Positions 1 through 5,127 of a stretch of DNA of 6,625 nt are shown here, in pieces. Numbering within the stretch: position 1 is the first letter of the stretch; each line of letters opens with the position of its first letter. The position numbers were made by a program, and so were the translations under genes. The stretch lies in assembly GCA_031270755.1 (NCBI GenBank), contig JAISWV010000249.1, positions 1 to 6,625 on the forward strand, in the 5' to 3' direction. Source of the stretch: Synergistaceae bacterium (GTDB lineage Bacteria; Synergistota; Synergistia; Synergistales; Aminobacteriaceae). The notes under the pieces were generated by a model. That model was not told the DNA's origin and did not search any database. It saw nothing but the letters and a program-made list of their open reading frames with translations.

Positions 1-172
1 ACTAACACTCAAAGCCAAATTTGAAAGTGGACTCTGGTTCCATGATGTCGAAAAATTTATTTTAACTCAGCTGACGATGTCTCTGTAATAAGTTTTACCT
101 ACTTTTTTTATCTACGCCCCATTCTTCTTGTAAGAATACCCCGCGCCGCGCCAAAACGACCAGAGACTCGGC
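1..172. other. AT-rich intergenic stretch beyond yraN
   Basis: This stretch lies downstream of yraN and holds no complete gene that I can support. Positions 1-120 are visibly richer in A and T than the operon. On the plus strand a frame is open from position 2 to a TAA at 86-88 (28 codons, entering from outside the window), which could be the tail of a convergent gene but is too short to identify. Positions 121-137 form a small inverted repeat, ATTCTT-CTTGT-AAGAAT. No T-run follows it in the minus direction, so it does not look like the terminator of the operon. That terminator, or further operon genes, would lie outside the window. Confidence 0.5.
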
Positions 173-565
173 TCACACCGGATAGTCTCCGCCGGTGATG
201 TCTTTGATGTGTTCGATCTGCCATTGCCGTTCCGGCTCTCTCGGAAATGCGGTGATCCCCACCAGATCGATACGCCAGGGTCCCGTCCAGGCCAGGTCGT
301 TCACATAAACGCGGCCAGCGTTGACGAGCGTGCGCAATTTTTTGGGGCCGATGGAATCCGACGGGGATTGCATCTCGCTGTAAGTACGATAACGAACCTC
401 GACGACAACCAGTTCTTTTTCTTTTTTATCGATCGCCACGATGTCCAGTTCTCCGAGTTTGCAGGAAAAATTACGAGACAACAGCTGCCATCCAAGTTTC
501 TCGACATGAGCGGCGGCCAGGTCTTCGGCCCGCCTGCCCAGCTCCAAATGCCTCGCGTCCCTCAC
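173..565 (-). CDS. yraN: YraN/UPF0102 family nuclease-like protein
   Basis: The 130-residue product matches the UPF0102 (YraN) family in length and motif order. Near the N-terminus there is a helix with G10 and AE (13-14), then RNF at 31-33, GELD at 38-41 and VEVRYR at 55-60, followed by a basic KK segment (75-76) and RIDLVGI near residue 98. GE-x-D and E-x-K/R are the acidic/basic core of the restriction-endonuclease-like fold shared with archaeal Holliday junction resolvases. Arg in place of Lys in the last motif is also found in E. coli YraN. The family's role is not firmly known; it is thought to act on nucleic acid. The start is GTG in the sequence GTGA, overlapping the stop of the preceding FlhB-like gene by 4 nt, which points to coupled translation. 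An A-rich run (KKEKE, residues 47-51) is a possible slippage site, but the frame is intact. It is the last visible operon gene. Confidence 0.9.
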   Translation of the reverse strand: MRDARHLELGRRAEDLAAAHVEKLGWQLLSRNFSCKLGELDIVAIDKKEKELVVVEVRYRTYSEMQSPSDSIGPKKLRTLVNAGRVYVNDLAWTGPWRIDLVGITAFPREPERQWQIEHIKDITGGDYPV

Positions 566-843
566 GCAGGCTCGCCTTTGTCCAGTTTGTAAATCCAGGA
601 AAGGATCCGGGCCACGGCAGTATAGAGCTCCACGGGGATCTCCTGCCCCAGCTCCAGAGACAGCAAAGCGGAAACCAGCGCGGCGTCTTCGACGATGGGC
701 ACATCGGCGGCTTGCGCGATCTCTACGATGCGCCGCGCGACAAACCCCTCGCCCTTGGCGGTAACCACCGGGGCGGAGGAAGCTTCTGCATCGTACTGCA
801 CGGCAACGGCCTTTTCGCGCTGCGAAAAAATTTGTTTTTTCAT
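562..843 (-). CDS. stand-alone FlhB C-terminal-domain protein (YlqH-like)
   Basis: The 93-residue protein resembles the cytoplasmic C-terminal domain of FlhB/EscU/YscU, the substrate-specificity switch of flagellar and type III export. Recognisable parts in order are AVAVQYD (12-18), APVVTAKG (24-31), ARRIVEIA (36-43), VPIVED (48-53) and LGQEIPVELYTAVARIL (65-81). There are no membrane helices, and the NPTH autocleavage motif that precedes AVAL-YD in full FlhB is replaced by S7-Q8-R9-E10, so self-cleavage is not expected. B. subtilis YlqH, next to rnhB, is the same kind of free C-domain; its function is unsettled. The gene begins with ATG 16 nt after the FliK-like gene and ends 4 nt inside yraN. 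The 16-nt gap is itself an inverted repeat (AGAAG/CTTCT, 844-859) with only a weak ribosome site, so translation may depend on the upstream gene. Family assignment is firm; function is open. Confidence 0.88.
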   Translation of the reverse strand: MKKQIFSQREKAVAVQYDAEASSAPVVTAKGEGFVARRIVEIAQAADVPIVEDAALVSALLSLELGQEIPVELYTAVARILSWIYKLDKGEPA

Positions 844-859
844 AGAAGAGCCCGCTTCT

Positions 860-1975
860 TTATACGGTGATGTCCAGTCCTCGACCGGATAAAAGCTGAC
901 GGCGCAATCCCTCGTCGACGGTTTGGGATACGCCTATAAACTGCAAAACCAAAGGGATTCCCTCCAATTCTTTGCGTATGGCGTGGCGCTTATGTTTCAG
1001 CAGCTCGCAGGTCGCAAGCTGCTCCGCGTAGAGATTCAGGTTGTAAGAACGCCCGTCGCTTTCGACGTTGCCGCCGACAAACCCCAAACGAGCCCCTTCT
1101 ACGGCGAACCCCATCTGCCAATAGCCCCGATTGTCGAGTTCACTGTTCTGCTCGCGCACGCGCCCGACAAAAACGCGCGCCAAAATATGCGCCATATCGT
1201 CGCGAACGGGCCACAGCGGAGCTCCCAGCAACGAGGGGTCCACATCTTTGCGGGGCGCGCGCAGCAGCAAAGAATGGCCTTCCAAAAATTTTGCGGTCTC
1301 GGGGTCTTTCCCCCCGTTTTCTTTCAAGTCGCGCAGGATATCGACGGGATCCTCGCCTTTACGGGTACGCTCCTGCATTTCTTTTCGAATGCGGGCCCAG
1401 ACGGAATTTGCCGCTTCTCCGTTCAGTCCCATATACCAGGAGAGAATTTGCACATTGGCCGGAGTCATCGGCAGGTCTCTCGCCCAGAGTTCCAAAAGAG
1501 ACCCCAGTTGTTCCGGGCCGCTTCCCATACGCCGCCACGCCTCGCGGACCGAGAGCAAAACCTCGTCGGACAGGGGCATGCCGTGAGAGAGCAGCGCGTT
1601 CGCCAGCTCTCGGTCGGCAAGGGGCAGTTTGGACAAAAACGAAAGCTCGCTTTCGGAAAGCCTCAATACAGGAATTTTATCCGCTCCGGACGAGTCCCAG
1701 ACGGCGCGGAAGTGCTCTCCGACAATCAAGTCCACCGTCGCGCGCGCCAGCAAAGTCTGGGCCGGCTGCCCGCCCTGGGGATTGATGCGGACAGTGTAGT
1801 TTCCGTCGGCATTCTGCGAGAGAACTTGCCCTTCGACCAGAGTCCCCGAGCGTATTCCGGGCAGCGCCGGCCGGAGGTCCCCGCGAACCACTCCTTGAGC
1901 CGCGCTCGAGCCGACCTGATTTTGGTTCACTTGATTTTGATTGACTTGAACGTTGAGGTTCGATATCTGCGCCAT
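860..1975 (-). CDS. FliK-like hook-length-control-type protein (YlqG position)
   Basis: This 371-residue protein is soluble by inspection, with no signal peptide or membrane segment. Residues 1-25 are low complexity, Gln/Asn-rich, with the pentapeptide VNQNQ repeated at 11-20. Residues about 40-110 look beta-rich (VEGQVLSQ, NYTVRI, FRAVW); 110-265 are mainly helical with charged stretches. The last 90 or so residues (W286, GFAVEGARLGFVGG, then LNLYAEQLATCELLKHKRHAI) have the layout of a FliK C-terminal core: beta strands, then amphipathic helices ending in a strand. The match is by pattern and context, not a strong motif. The partner gene immediately downstream encodes a FlhB C-domain, and FliK acts on FlhB in flagellar export, which supports the call. 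In B. subtilis, ylqG holds the same place between rnhB and ylqH. The ATG start follows rnhB by 25 nt; GGAAAGGG lies upstream at rather long spacing. Confidence 0.65.
   Translation of the reverse strand: MAQISNLNVQVNQNQVNQNQVGSSAAQGVVRGDLRPALPGIRSGTLVEGQVLSQNADGNYTVRINPQGGQPAQTLLARATVDLIVGEHFRAVWDSSGADKIPVLRLSESELSFLSKLPLADRELANALLSHGMPLSDEVLLSVREAWRRMGSGPEQLGSLLELWARDLPMTPANVQILSWYMGLNGEAANSVWARIRKEMQERTRKGEDPVDILRDLKENGGKDPETAKFLEGHSLLLRAPRKDVDPSLLGAPLWPVRDDMAHILARVFVGRVREQNSELDNRGYWQMGFAVEGARLGFVGGNVESDGRSYNLNLYAEQLATCELLKHKRHAIRKELEGIPLVLQFIGVSQTVDEGLRRQLLSGRGLDITV
1916..1945 (-). repeat. tandem VNQNQ-coding repeat in the FliK-like gene
   Basis: Two adjacent 15-base units encode VNQNQ-VNQNQ (residues 11-20), and the preceding residues (NVQ) look like a decayed further unit. 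The copies differ at synonymous positions, so this is an old rather than a fresh duplication. It lies in the presumed disordered N-terminus. Confidence 0.7.
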
Positions 1976-2000
1976 TATCTTATCTATGCCCTTTCCGCAT

Positions 2001-2684
2001 CTATGCCTTCTTTACATTTAAGCATTCTTCATCCGCAAATTTTCCGCGCTCATATTTTTTGCGTTCGAGCAGCAGCTTTCTGCAAAATGCCGCGCGGTGT
2101 ACGGGAGAAAGCCCAAAGGCTCGAACGGCGTCTCGATGCTTCTTCGTCGGATATCCCTTGTGTTGGGCAAATCCATACAAAGGATAGAGCCGATCCAGGG
2201 CTATCATAACACGATCCCGCAGGACTTTGGCCACCACGGAGGCCGCGGAAACGGACGGAATCAAAACGTCCGCCCTCACGAGAGGGAGCTGCTCGGGGGA
2301 AGAGCCGGAAAAGTCCGGAAATTTGTAAAGCCCGTCCACGACCACGAGACCGACGCGCACGGGCAGCTTGGAAACACACTGCGCCATCGCCCAAAGAGAT
2401 GCCCCGCTGATGTTGAGCCGCGCAATGGAGGCGACGCCGACGGCCTGAGCCCGCCAAACGACGTTCATTTCGCACATTTTCACGAAAAGTTTTTCGCGTT
2501 TTTGGGGCGTGAGCTGCTTGGAGTCTTTGAGTCCGAGTTTCAAAAGCTCCTCTTCCTGCGAAGGCGTCAAAACCACGACCGCGGCCATCACCGGACCCGC
2601 CAAAGGACCTCGTCCCGCCTCGTCCGTGCCCGCCACGACTCCTTTGAAAGCCTTCAAAAATTGCAGTTTTTCCGCGGAATCCAC
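2001..2684 (-). CDS. rnhB: ribonuclease HII
   Basis: RNase HII cuts the RNA strand of RNA-DNA hybrids and removes single ribonucleotides from DNA in the cytoplasm. The 227-residue protein carries the expected features: GTDEAGRGPLAGP at 19-31 with catalytic D21 and E22, KDSKQL at 53-58, the third acid D117 in VVVDG, the fourth acid D139 in RAD, SAASVVAKVLRD at 146-157, and HKGYPTKKH at 175-183. The tail beyond about residue 195 is basic and slightly long. The chosen start is GTG at 2684, 31 nt inside rbgA, because GGGTGA sits 6 nt before it. A TTG at residue 10 would give the classic 4-nt TTGA overlap and a 218-residue protein, still keeping all catalytic residues, so the exact start is uncertain. 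No ATG start is possible before the active site. Confidence 0.95.
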   Translation of the reverse strand: MDSAEKLQFLKAFKGVVAGTDEAGRGPLAGPVMAAVVVLTPSQEEELLKLGLKDSKQLTPQKREKLFVKMCEMNVVWRAQAVGVASIARLNISGASLWAMAQCVSKLPVRVGLVVVDGLYKFPDFSGSSPEQLPLVRADVLIPSVSAASVVAKVLRDRVMIALDRLYPLYGFAQHKGYPTKKHRDAVRAFGLSPVHRAAFCRKLLLERKKYERGKFADEECLNVKKA

Positions 2685-3544
2685 AGAGGGTCACCCGGCA
2701 TTTCCAGAGTGACGGGGCCCAGCTTCCCTGCGGCGAAAGAATCCACGAGCCGCCGTCCCGCCAATTCCATATCGACTTTTCCGCCGGCCATCAAGCAGCC
2801 CAGCCGGCGTCCGACGTTTACAAGGGTCTTTTCGGCGAATTCCGCGTGTTCCATAGGTTTCATTGAAGATTCTTCCGGTTCTTCCGGTTCTTCGATGTTC
2901 CATGCGCCGACGACGACATTCCATATGCCCCGTTTTCGCAGGAATTGAATCAGCTCCAGCGCCGCGGCTTCGTGCCCACCGACGACGTCCGCCTTGGCGC
3001 AGCCCAACCACGACAATATCCGGTGGACTCCAGGCTCGGAGCTGGGGTCGAGAATTCCGGGAGAATCCACCGCCAGAAAACCGCTGCCTTTGTACCAGCT
3101 GACGTCGCGGGTGACGCCAGGAATGCCCCCTACCTTCGCCCGCGATTTGCCCAGCAACATGTTCAAGAACAGAGATTTACCGACGTTGGGAATGCCGACG
3201 ACCGCCAGGCGAAGCTCGCGGTACGGCGGCGCGAGGCGCAGCAAAGACTTGCGCAGAGGTTCCAGGTTGTCCCTGCGAAGGTTGAACGCCCAGACGTTTT
3301 TTTTCTGCCGGGCGAACTCCTCCATCCATACGCGCATCCTCTGAGGGTCGGCGAGGTCTTTTTTGGACAAAACCGACACGACAGATTTACCGCCCGCGAG
3401 TTTTTCGATCAGAGGCGAAGACGTAGAAAAAGGTGCGCGTGCGTCGCGCACCTCGATGACAAGATCCAGTTTTTCGGTCAATTCACCTAATTTGCGTCCC
3501 CCTCTGGCCATATGGCCGGGAAACCATACGGTCCTGCCGCTCAT
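2654..3544 (-). CDS. rbgA: ribosome biogenesis GTPase RbgA/YlqF
   Basis: RbgA is a circularly permuted GTPase that helps late assembly of the 50S ribosomal subunit. The 296-residue protein shows the permuted order G4-G5-G1-G2-G3. WFPGHM is at 7-12, where H11 matches the His used for GTP hydrolysis in B. subtilis RbgA. DLVIEVRDARAP is at 27-38. G4 is SKKD at 60-63, the P-loop GIPNVGKS at 117-124, G2 GVTRD with T145, and G3 DSPG at 160-163. The family's NKxD has become SKKD: codon TCC at 3365-3367, intact frame. A short EEPEEPEE insert (about residue 219) precedes the C-terminal helical domain. Length is slightly above the 282 residues of the B. subtilis protein. The ATG lies 6 nt after lepB with hardly any Shine-Dalgarno sequence, so coupling to lepB is likely; its 3' end overlaps rnhB. 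Confidence 0.95.
   Translation of the reverse strand: MSGRTVWFPGHMARGGRKLGELTEKLDLVIEVRDARAPFSTSSPLIEKLAGGKSVVSVLSKKDLADPQRMRVWMEEFARQKKNVWAFNLRRDNLEPLRKSLLRLAPPYRELRLAVVGIPNVGKSLFLNMLLGKSRAKVGGIPGVTRDVSWYKGSGFLAVDSPGILDPSSEPGVHRILSWLGCAKADVVGGHEAAALELIQFLRKRGIWNVVVGAWNIEEPEEPEESSMKPMEHAEFAEKTLVNVGRRLGCLMAGGKVDMELAGRRLVDSFAAGKLGPVTLEMPGDPLWIPRKNCNF
2691..2696 (-). promoter_or_regulatory. ribosome binding site for the rnhB GTG start
   Basis: GGGTGA lies 6 nt upstream of the GTG at 2684, inside the rbgA coding sequence. It is the main reason to prefer this start over the later TTG at 2657, which has no clear Shine-Dalgarno sequence. Confidence 0.5.
2870..2893 (-). repeat. 9-bp tandem repeat coding EEPEEPEE in rbgA
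   Basis: On the plus strand TTCTTCCGG occurs twice in tandem (2870-2878 and 2879-2887), followed by a partial third copy TTCTTC. On the coding strand it gives a Glu-Glu-Pro repeat. A 9-bp unit changes the protein by three residues without breaking the frame, so copy number may vary between strains. Confidence 0.75.
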
Positions 3545-3550
3545 GTGTTT

Positions 3551-4096
3551 TTAACGAGGCAACCCTATGCGGGTCAAGGGCCAATAACGGAAAAAAGCCG
3601 GTCCATGAATGTCCTCGGCCGGAACGAACCCCCAGAACCGACCGTCCTGGGAGTTCGGCCGGTTGTCCCCCAGTGCGAAGTATTTGTCTTCCGGAACGGT
3701 AAAGGGCACCGACGGATAAAATTTGTTGGGTCTCATGGTGTAATGGTCTTTATTGATGACGTAGGGTTCGTCGACGGGAGAGCCGTTGACGTAAACCACT
3801 CCATTTTTGATGTCTACGGTATCGCCCGGAACGGCGATGATACGCTTGATGAAGTCCCGAGACCGATCTTCAGGGTATTTGAAGACATAGACACTACCCC
3901 GCGAAGGGGTTGTGAACCAGTTCCAGAACTTGGCCACGAGCACTCTGTCTCCTACCTGAAGGGTCGGCAGCATAGAACCGCTGGGTATCCAGAAAGCCTG
4001 GACCACAAAGGTCCTTATGATCATCGCCAACACAAGAGCCCAGAGGATAGTCTCTATAGTCTCTCTCCACCAAGGTTTCACCACTTCAGATGCCAA
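3551..4096 (-). CDS. lepB: signal peptidase I
   Basis: LepB is the membrane-anchored Ser/Lys protease that removes signal peptides on the outer face of the cytoplasmic membrane. At 181 residues it is the compact type with one N-terminal membrane helix (about 14-35). The conserved boxes are present: IPSGSMLPTLQVGDRV at 37-52 with nucleophile S41, RDFIKRIIAVPGD at 80-92 with general base K84, and GDNRPNSQDGRFWG at 143-156. The last has Gly152 where many relatives have Ser, a tolerated difference outside the dyad. The start is TTG: GGAGG lies 10 nt upstream, the frame is closed by TAG 11 codons upstream, and no ATG or GTG exists in between. LepB is the first gene of the operon as seen here, and rbgA follows after 6 nt. 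In many relatives rplS precedes lepB; here it is absent. Confidence 0.95.
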   Translation of the reverse strand: MASEVVKPWWRETIETILWALVLAMIIRTFVVQAFWIPSGSMLPTLQVGDRVLVAKFWNWFTTPSRGSVYVFKYPEDRSRDFIKRIIAVPGDTVDIKNGVVYVNGSPVDEPYVINKDHYTMRPNKFYPSVPFTVPEDKYFALGDNRPNSQDGRFWGFVPAEDIHGPAFFRYWPLTRIGLPR

Positions 4097-4106
4097 TCTC
4101 GAATAT

Positions 4107-4111
4107 CCTCC
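4107..4111 (-). promoter_or_regulatory. ribosome binding site deciding the lepB TTG start
   Basis: GGAGG is read on the minus strand 10 nt before TTG at 4096. The nearby ATG at 4117-4119 is in another frame and reaches a stop after 13 codons, so it is not the lepB start. Confidence 0.65.
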
Positions 4112-4112
4112 G

Positions 4113-4145
4113 TTTCCATTTTGTTTCTATTTTGTTTCTATTTTC
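4113..4145 (-). repeat. three 11-bp tandem repeats in the lepB leader
   Basis: On the plus strand the units are TTTCCATTTTG (4113-4123), TTTCTATTTTG (4124-4134) and TTTCTATTTTC (4135-4145). On the coding strand this is an A-rich leader (GAAACAAAATA-like units) directly upstream of the lepB ribosome site. The 11-bp period puts A-tracts nearly in phase with the DNA helix. In RNA it would be an unstructured A-rich segment of the kind that favours ribosome or S1 binding. Both roles are inference. Confidence 0.75.
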
Positions 4146-4169
4146 TTGCCGACAGGTCACATAACTTAC

Positions 4170-4198
4170 AATATAACTCCAAGCCCGATAATAGACAA
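4170..4198 (-). promoter_or_regulatory. candidate sigma-70-type promoter for the lepB operon
   Basis: On the minus strand TTGTCT (4198-4193) and TATATT (4175-4170) are separated by 17 nt, matching the consensus at 4 and 5 of 6 positions. Transcription would begin near 4163, giving a leader of about 65 nt that contains the 11-bp repeats. An overlapping alternative is TTGGTG (4215-4210) with TATTAT (4193-4188) at 16 nt. The call rests on sequence match and position only. Confidence 0.4.
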
Positions 4199-4223
4199 TA
4201 GGCAGTATACACCAAGCGGCCCG

Positions 4224-4251
4224 CATGTGTGATATTCCATGTGTGATATTT
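4224..4251. repeat. 14-bp tandem direct repeat upstream of the lepB promoter
   Basis: CATGTGTGATATT occurs at 4224-4236 and again at 4238-4250, each followed by one base (C, then T), making two adjacent 14-bp units. It lies about 60-90 bp upstream of the predicted lepB transcription start, or just upstream of the alternative -35 box. A paired binding site for a regulator is possible, but no known motif is recognised. Confidence 0.7.
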
Positions 4252-4361
4252 TCGGCCAAAGTTTTATTCCCCCCTTGGCAAGAGTGGTCTGTTGAAAATA
4301 CGTGGAATGTCCAATGCCCCCTCCCGAGGAAATGACGTTACTTCGCGGCTCTCCTTATTAA

Positions 4362-4790
4362 TTATCCCTTGCTCACGTCAAAATTCTGCGATGAAAAATC
4401 CGCGTAGTACCGCCCGCTTGTTGCTGTGAAGCGAAGAACGCAGTAATCAGGGTCGGTTACGCCTTGTTTGTAGTACGTCGTGTCGCCTTCACGCCATATC
4501 ATTTCCTTTGACGCCGCGTCCTCCAGAACTTCCATCGTGCCGACGAGCATCACGCCGCGGAAAAAGCGCTTGTCATAAAAGTAGACGGACGCTTTCGGAT
4601 TCTCCCGGAACTGCGCCACGCGCATGGATGAAGTGTTCGTGGTGAACCAAAAGATATGGATGCCCTCACGCTTTCTGGGCGGCAGCATGGCTTTCATGTT
4701 CGGGAAGCCGCGATCATCCACCGAGGCGATAAAAGAAACACCTTGCTTGTCAATGAGGTTGCCAATGGTTTTTTCGGGGTCGCGCATCAT
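4362..4790 (-). CDS. pyridoxamine 5'-phosphate oxidase-like FMN split-barrel protein
   Basis: The 142-residue protein has the shape of the small PNPOx-like split-barrel flavoproteins (relatives of general stress protein 26). It opens with an N-terminal helix (PEKTIGNLIDK), then SFIASVDDRGFPNMKAM (19-35), IHIFWFTTNTSS (44-55), MRVAQFRENPKASVYFYD (56-73) and GTMEVLED (84-91). In this fold the T-x-x-x-S/K-x-x-x-l segment and the first strands bind FMN or a similar cofactor, usually in a homodimer. True pyridoxine oxidase is longer and has further substrate residues, so vitamin B6 synthesis should not be assumed. The ATG (a second ATG follows at once) is preceded by a perfect AAGGAGG (4799-4805) at 8 nt. 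The gene stands alone, divergent from the TetR gene, with no obvious terminator behind it. Nim-type reductase activity is a possible alternative; the exact substrate is unknown. Confidence 0.85.
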   Translation of the reverse strand: MMRDPEKTIGNLIDKQGVSFIASVDDRGFPNMKAMLPPRKREGIHIFWFTTNTSSMRVAQFRENPKASVYFYDKRFFRGVMLVGTMEVLEDAASKEMIWREGDTTYYKQGVTDPDYCVLRFTATSGRYYADFSSQNFDVSKG

Positions 4791-4883
4791 GGTTCAGCCC
4801 TCCTTACGGGATAGAAGAATTTACTTGTTTGCTTTGCTTTTTTGTAAAATAAATGCTCCAGACGAAAATTTCTATATATAATA

Positions 4884-4896
4884 ACTTTCATAAAGT
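4884..4896. promoter_or_regulatory. palindrome, candidate operator of the flavoprotein gene
   Basis: ACTTT-CAT-AAAGT is a perfect inverted repeat directly beside the minus-strand TATAAT at 4897-4902, covering the expected transcription start. A bound repressor would block initiation there. The arms are only 5 bp in AT-rich sequence, so chance is a real alternative, and no second copy is seen near the TetR promoter. Confidence 0.3.
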
Positions 4897-4902
4897 ATTA
4901 TA
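4897..4902 (-). promoter_or_regulatory. candidate -10 box for the flavoprotein gene
   Basis: A perfect TATAAT on the minus strand lies about 107 nt before the ATG at 4790. At 17 nt upstream there is only TAAAAG, a poor -35 box, so the promoter would be weak or need an activator. Confidence 0.35.
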
Positions 4903-5000
4903 GCGGATTGAGCGGACTGCTTTTACTTTTACAATTAAGGCGGACGGGTTGGTCGTCATCGGTGCGGAACTTCTCTCGAGCGAAAACGTCCGATTTTGAA

Positions 5001-5006
5001 TATAAT
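5001..5006 (+). promoter_or_regulatory. candidate -10 box for the TetR gene
   Basis: A perfect TATAAT on the plus strand is preceded by TTTTGAA but has no good -35 hexamer at 16-18 nt. Transcription would start near 5013 and include the leader ORF at 5039-5116 before the regulator gene. Confidence 0.35.
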
Positions 5007-5038
5007 AGCACAGGACCACGATAGCGCGGAGGCTGAGC

Positions 5039-5116
5039 ATGCAAAATAGGCAAAACAAAGTTGCGTTTATGACTGACATCGGACAAAGCCGGGGCCACGG
5101 GCTCCCTATAAACTGA
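5039..5116 (+). CDS. possible 25-residue leader ORF ahead of the TetR gene
   Basis: ATG at 5039 is preceded by GGAGG (5028-5032) at an ideal 6-nt spacing and opens a 25-codon frame ending in TGA at 5114-5116, 11 nt before the regulator's ATG. The product begins MQNRQNKVAF and ends in HGLPIN; no family is recognised. By contrast the regulator's own ATG has no Shine-Dalgarno sequence, so ribosomes ending the leader might restart there. This is either a real leader peptide that couples translation or a chance frame beside a good ribosome site. It has no hydrophobic segment and no run of one amino acid as in attenuators. Confidence 0.35.
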   Translation: MQNRQNKVAFMTDIGQSRGHGLPIN

Positions 5117-5127
5117 CACCAGCTGCC

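Larger units (their letters stand above)
4791..5127. other. divergent control region between the flavoprotein and TetR genes
   Basis: These 337 bases separate two divergent genes and hold no long gene. The left third is AT-rich (4840-4902) and contains promoter-like sequences for the flavoprotein gene, a 13-bp palindrome at 4884-4896 and a near-perfect 9-bp direct repeat (AGCGGATTG/AGCGGACTG, 4902-4919). The right half contains TATAAT at 5001-5006 on the plus strand and a possible leader ORF (5039-5116). Such a layout is usual for a TetR-type regulator that controls itself and its divergent neighbour. Confidence 0.55.

Noticed and set aside
55..60. YraN Arg58 in VEVR as a lost catalytic Lys
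   Set aside because: These numbers are protein residues. VEVRYR is a normal variant in the family, present in E. coli YraN, so it is not an anomaly.
121..137. Inverted repeat ATTCTT/AAGAAT as terminator of the operon
   Set aside because: The stem is AT-rich and short, and no T-run follows in either direction.
923..2209. Long plus-strand open frame of over 400 codons opposite the FliK-like and rnhB genes
   Set aside because: It is antisense to two genes with family-level support, is rich in Arg, Gln and Pro as expected from a GC-biased complement, and has no domain pattern.
2097..3490. Plus-strand open frames opposite rnhB and rbgA
   Set aside because: RNase HII and RbgA motifs on the minus strand are complete and unambiguous; the opposite frames show only low-complexity basic composition.
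4078..4119. 13-codon ATG frame on the minus strand overlapping the lepB start
   Set aside because: It has no Shine-Dalgarno sequence and lies out of frame with lepB; the GGAGG inside it serves the TTG start.
3512..4201. Plus-strand frame of about 229 codons opposite lepB
   Set aside because: The minus strand encodes all signal peptidase I boxes in one intact frame; the plus-strand product has no recognisable features.
4224..4251. CRP-like or CRISPR-like site
   Set aside because: The TGTGA-like element is not arranged as an inverted pair, and two 14-bp units without spacers are not a CRISPR array.
4255..4279. Hairpin GCCAAAG/CCTTGGC as terminator of the flavoprotein gene
   Set aside because: Pairing is imperfect with a large loop and no T-run follows on the minus strand.
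4888..5119. Two minus-strand open frames in the divergent region
   Set aside because: They lie across the promoter region, have no convincing ribosome site, overlap each other in different frames and match no family.
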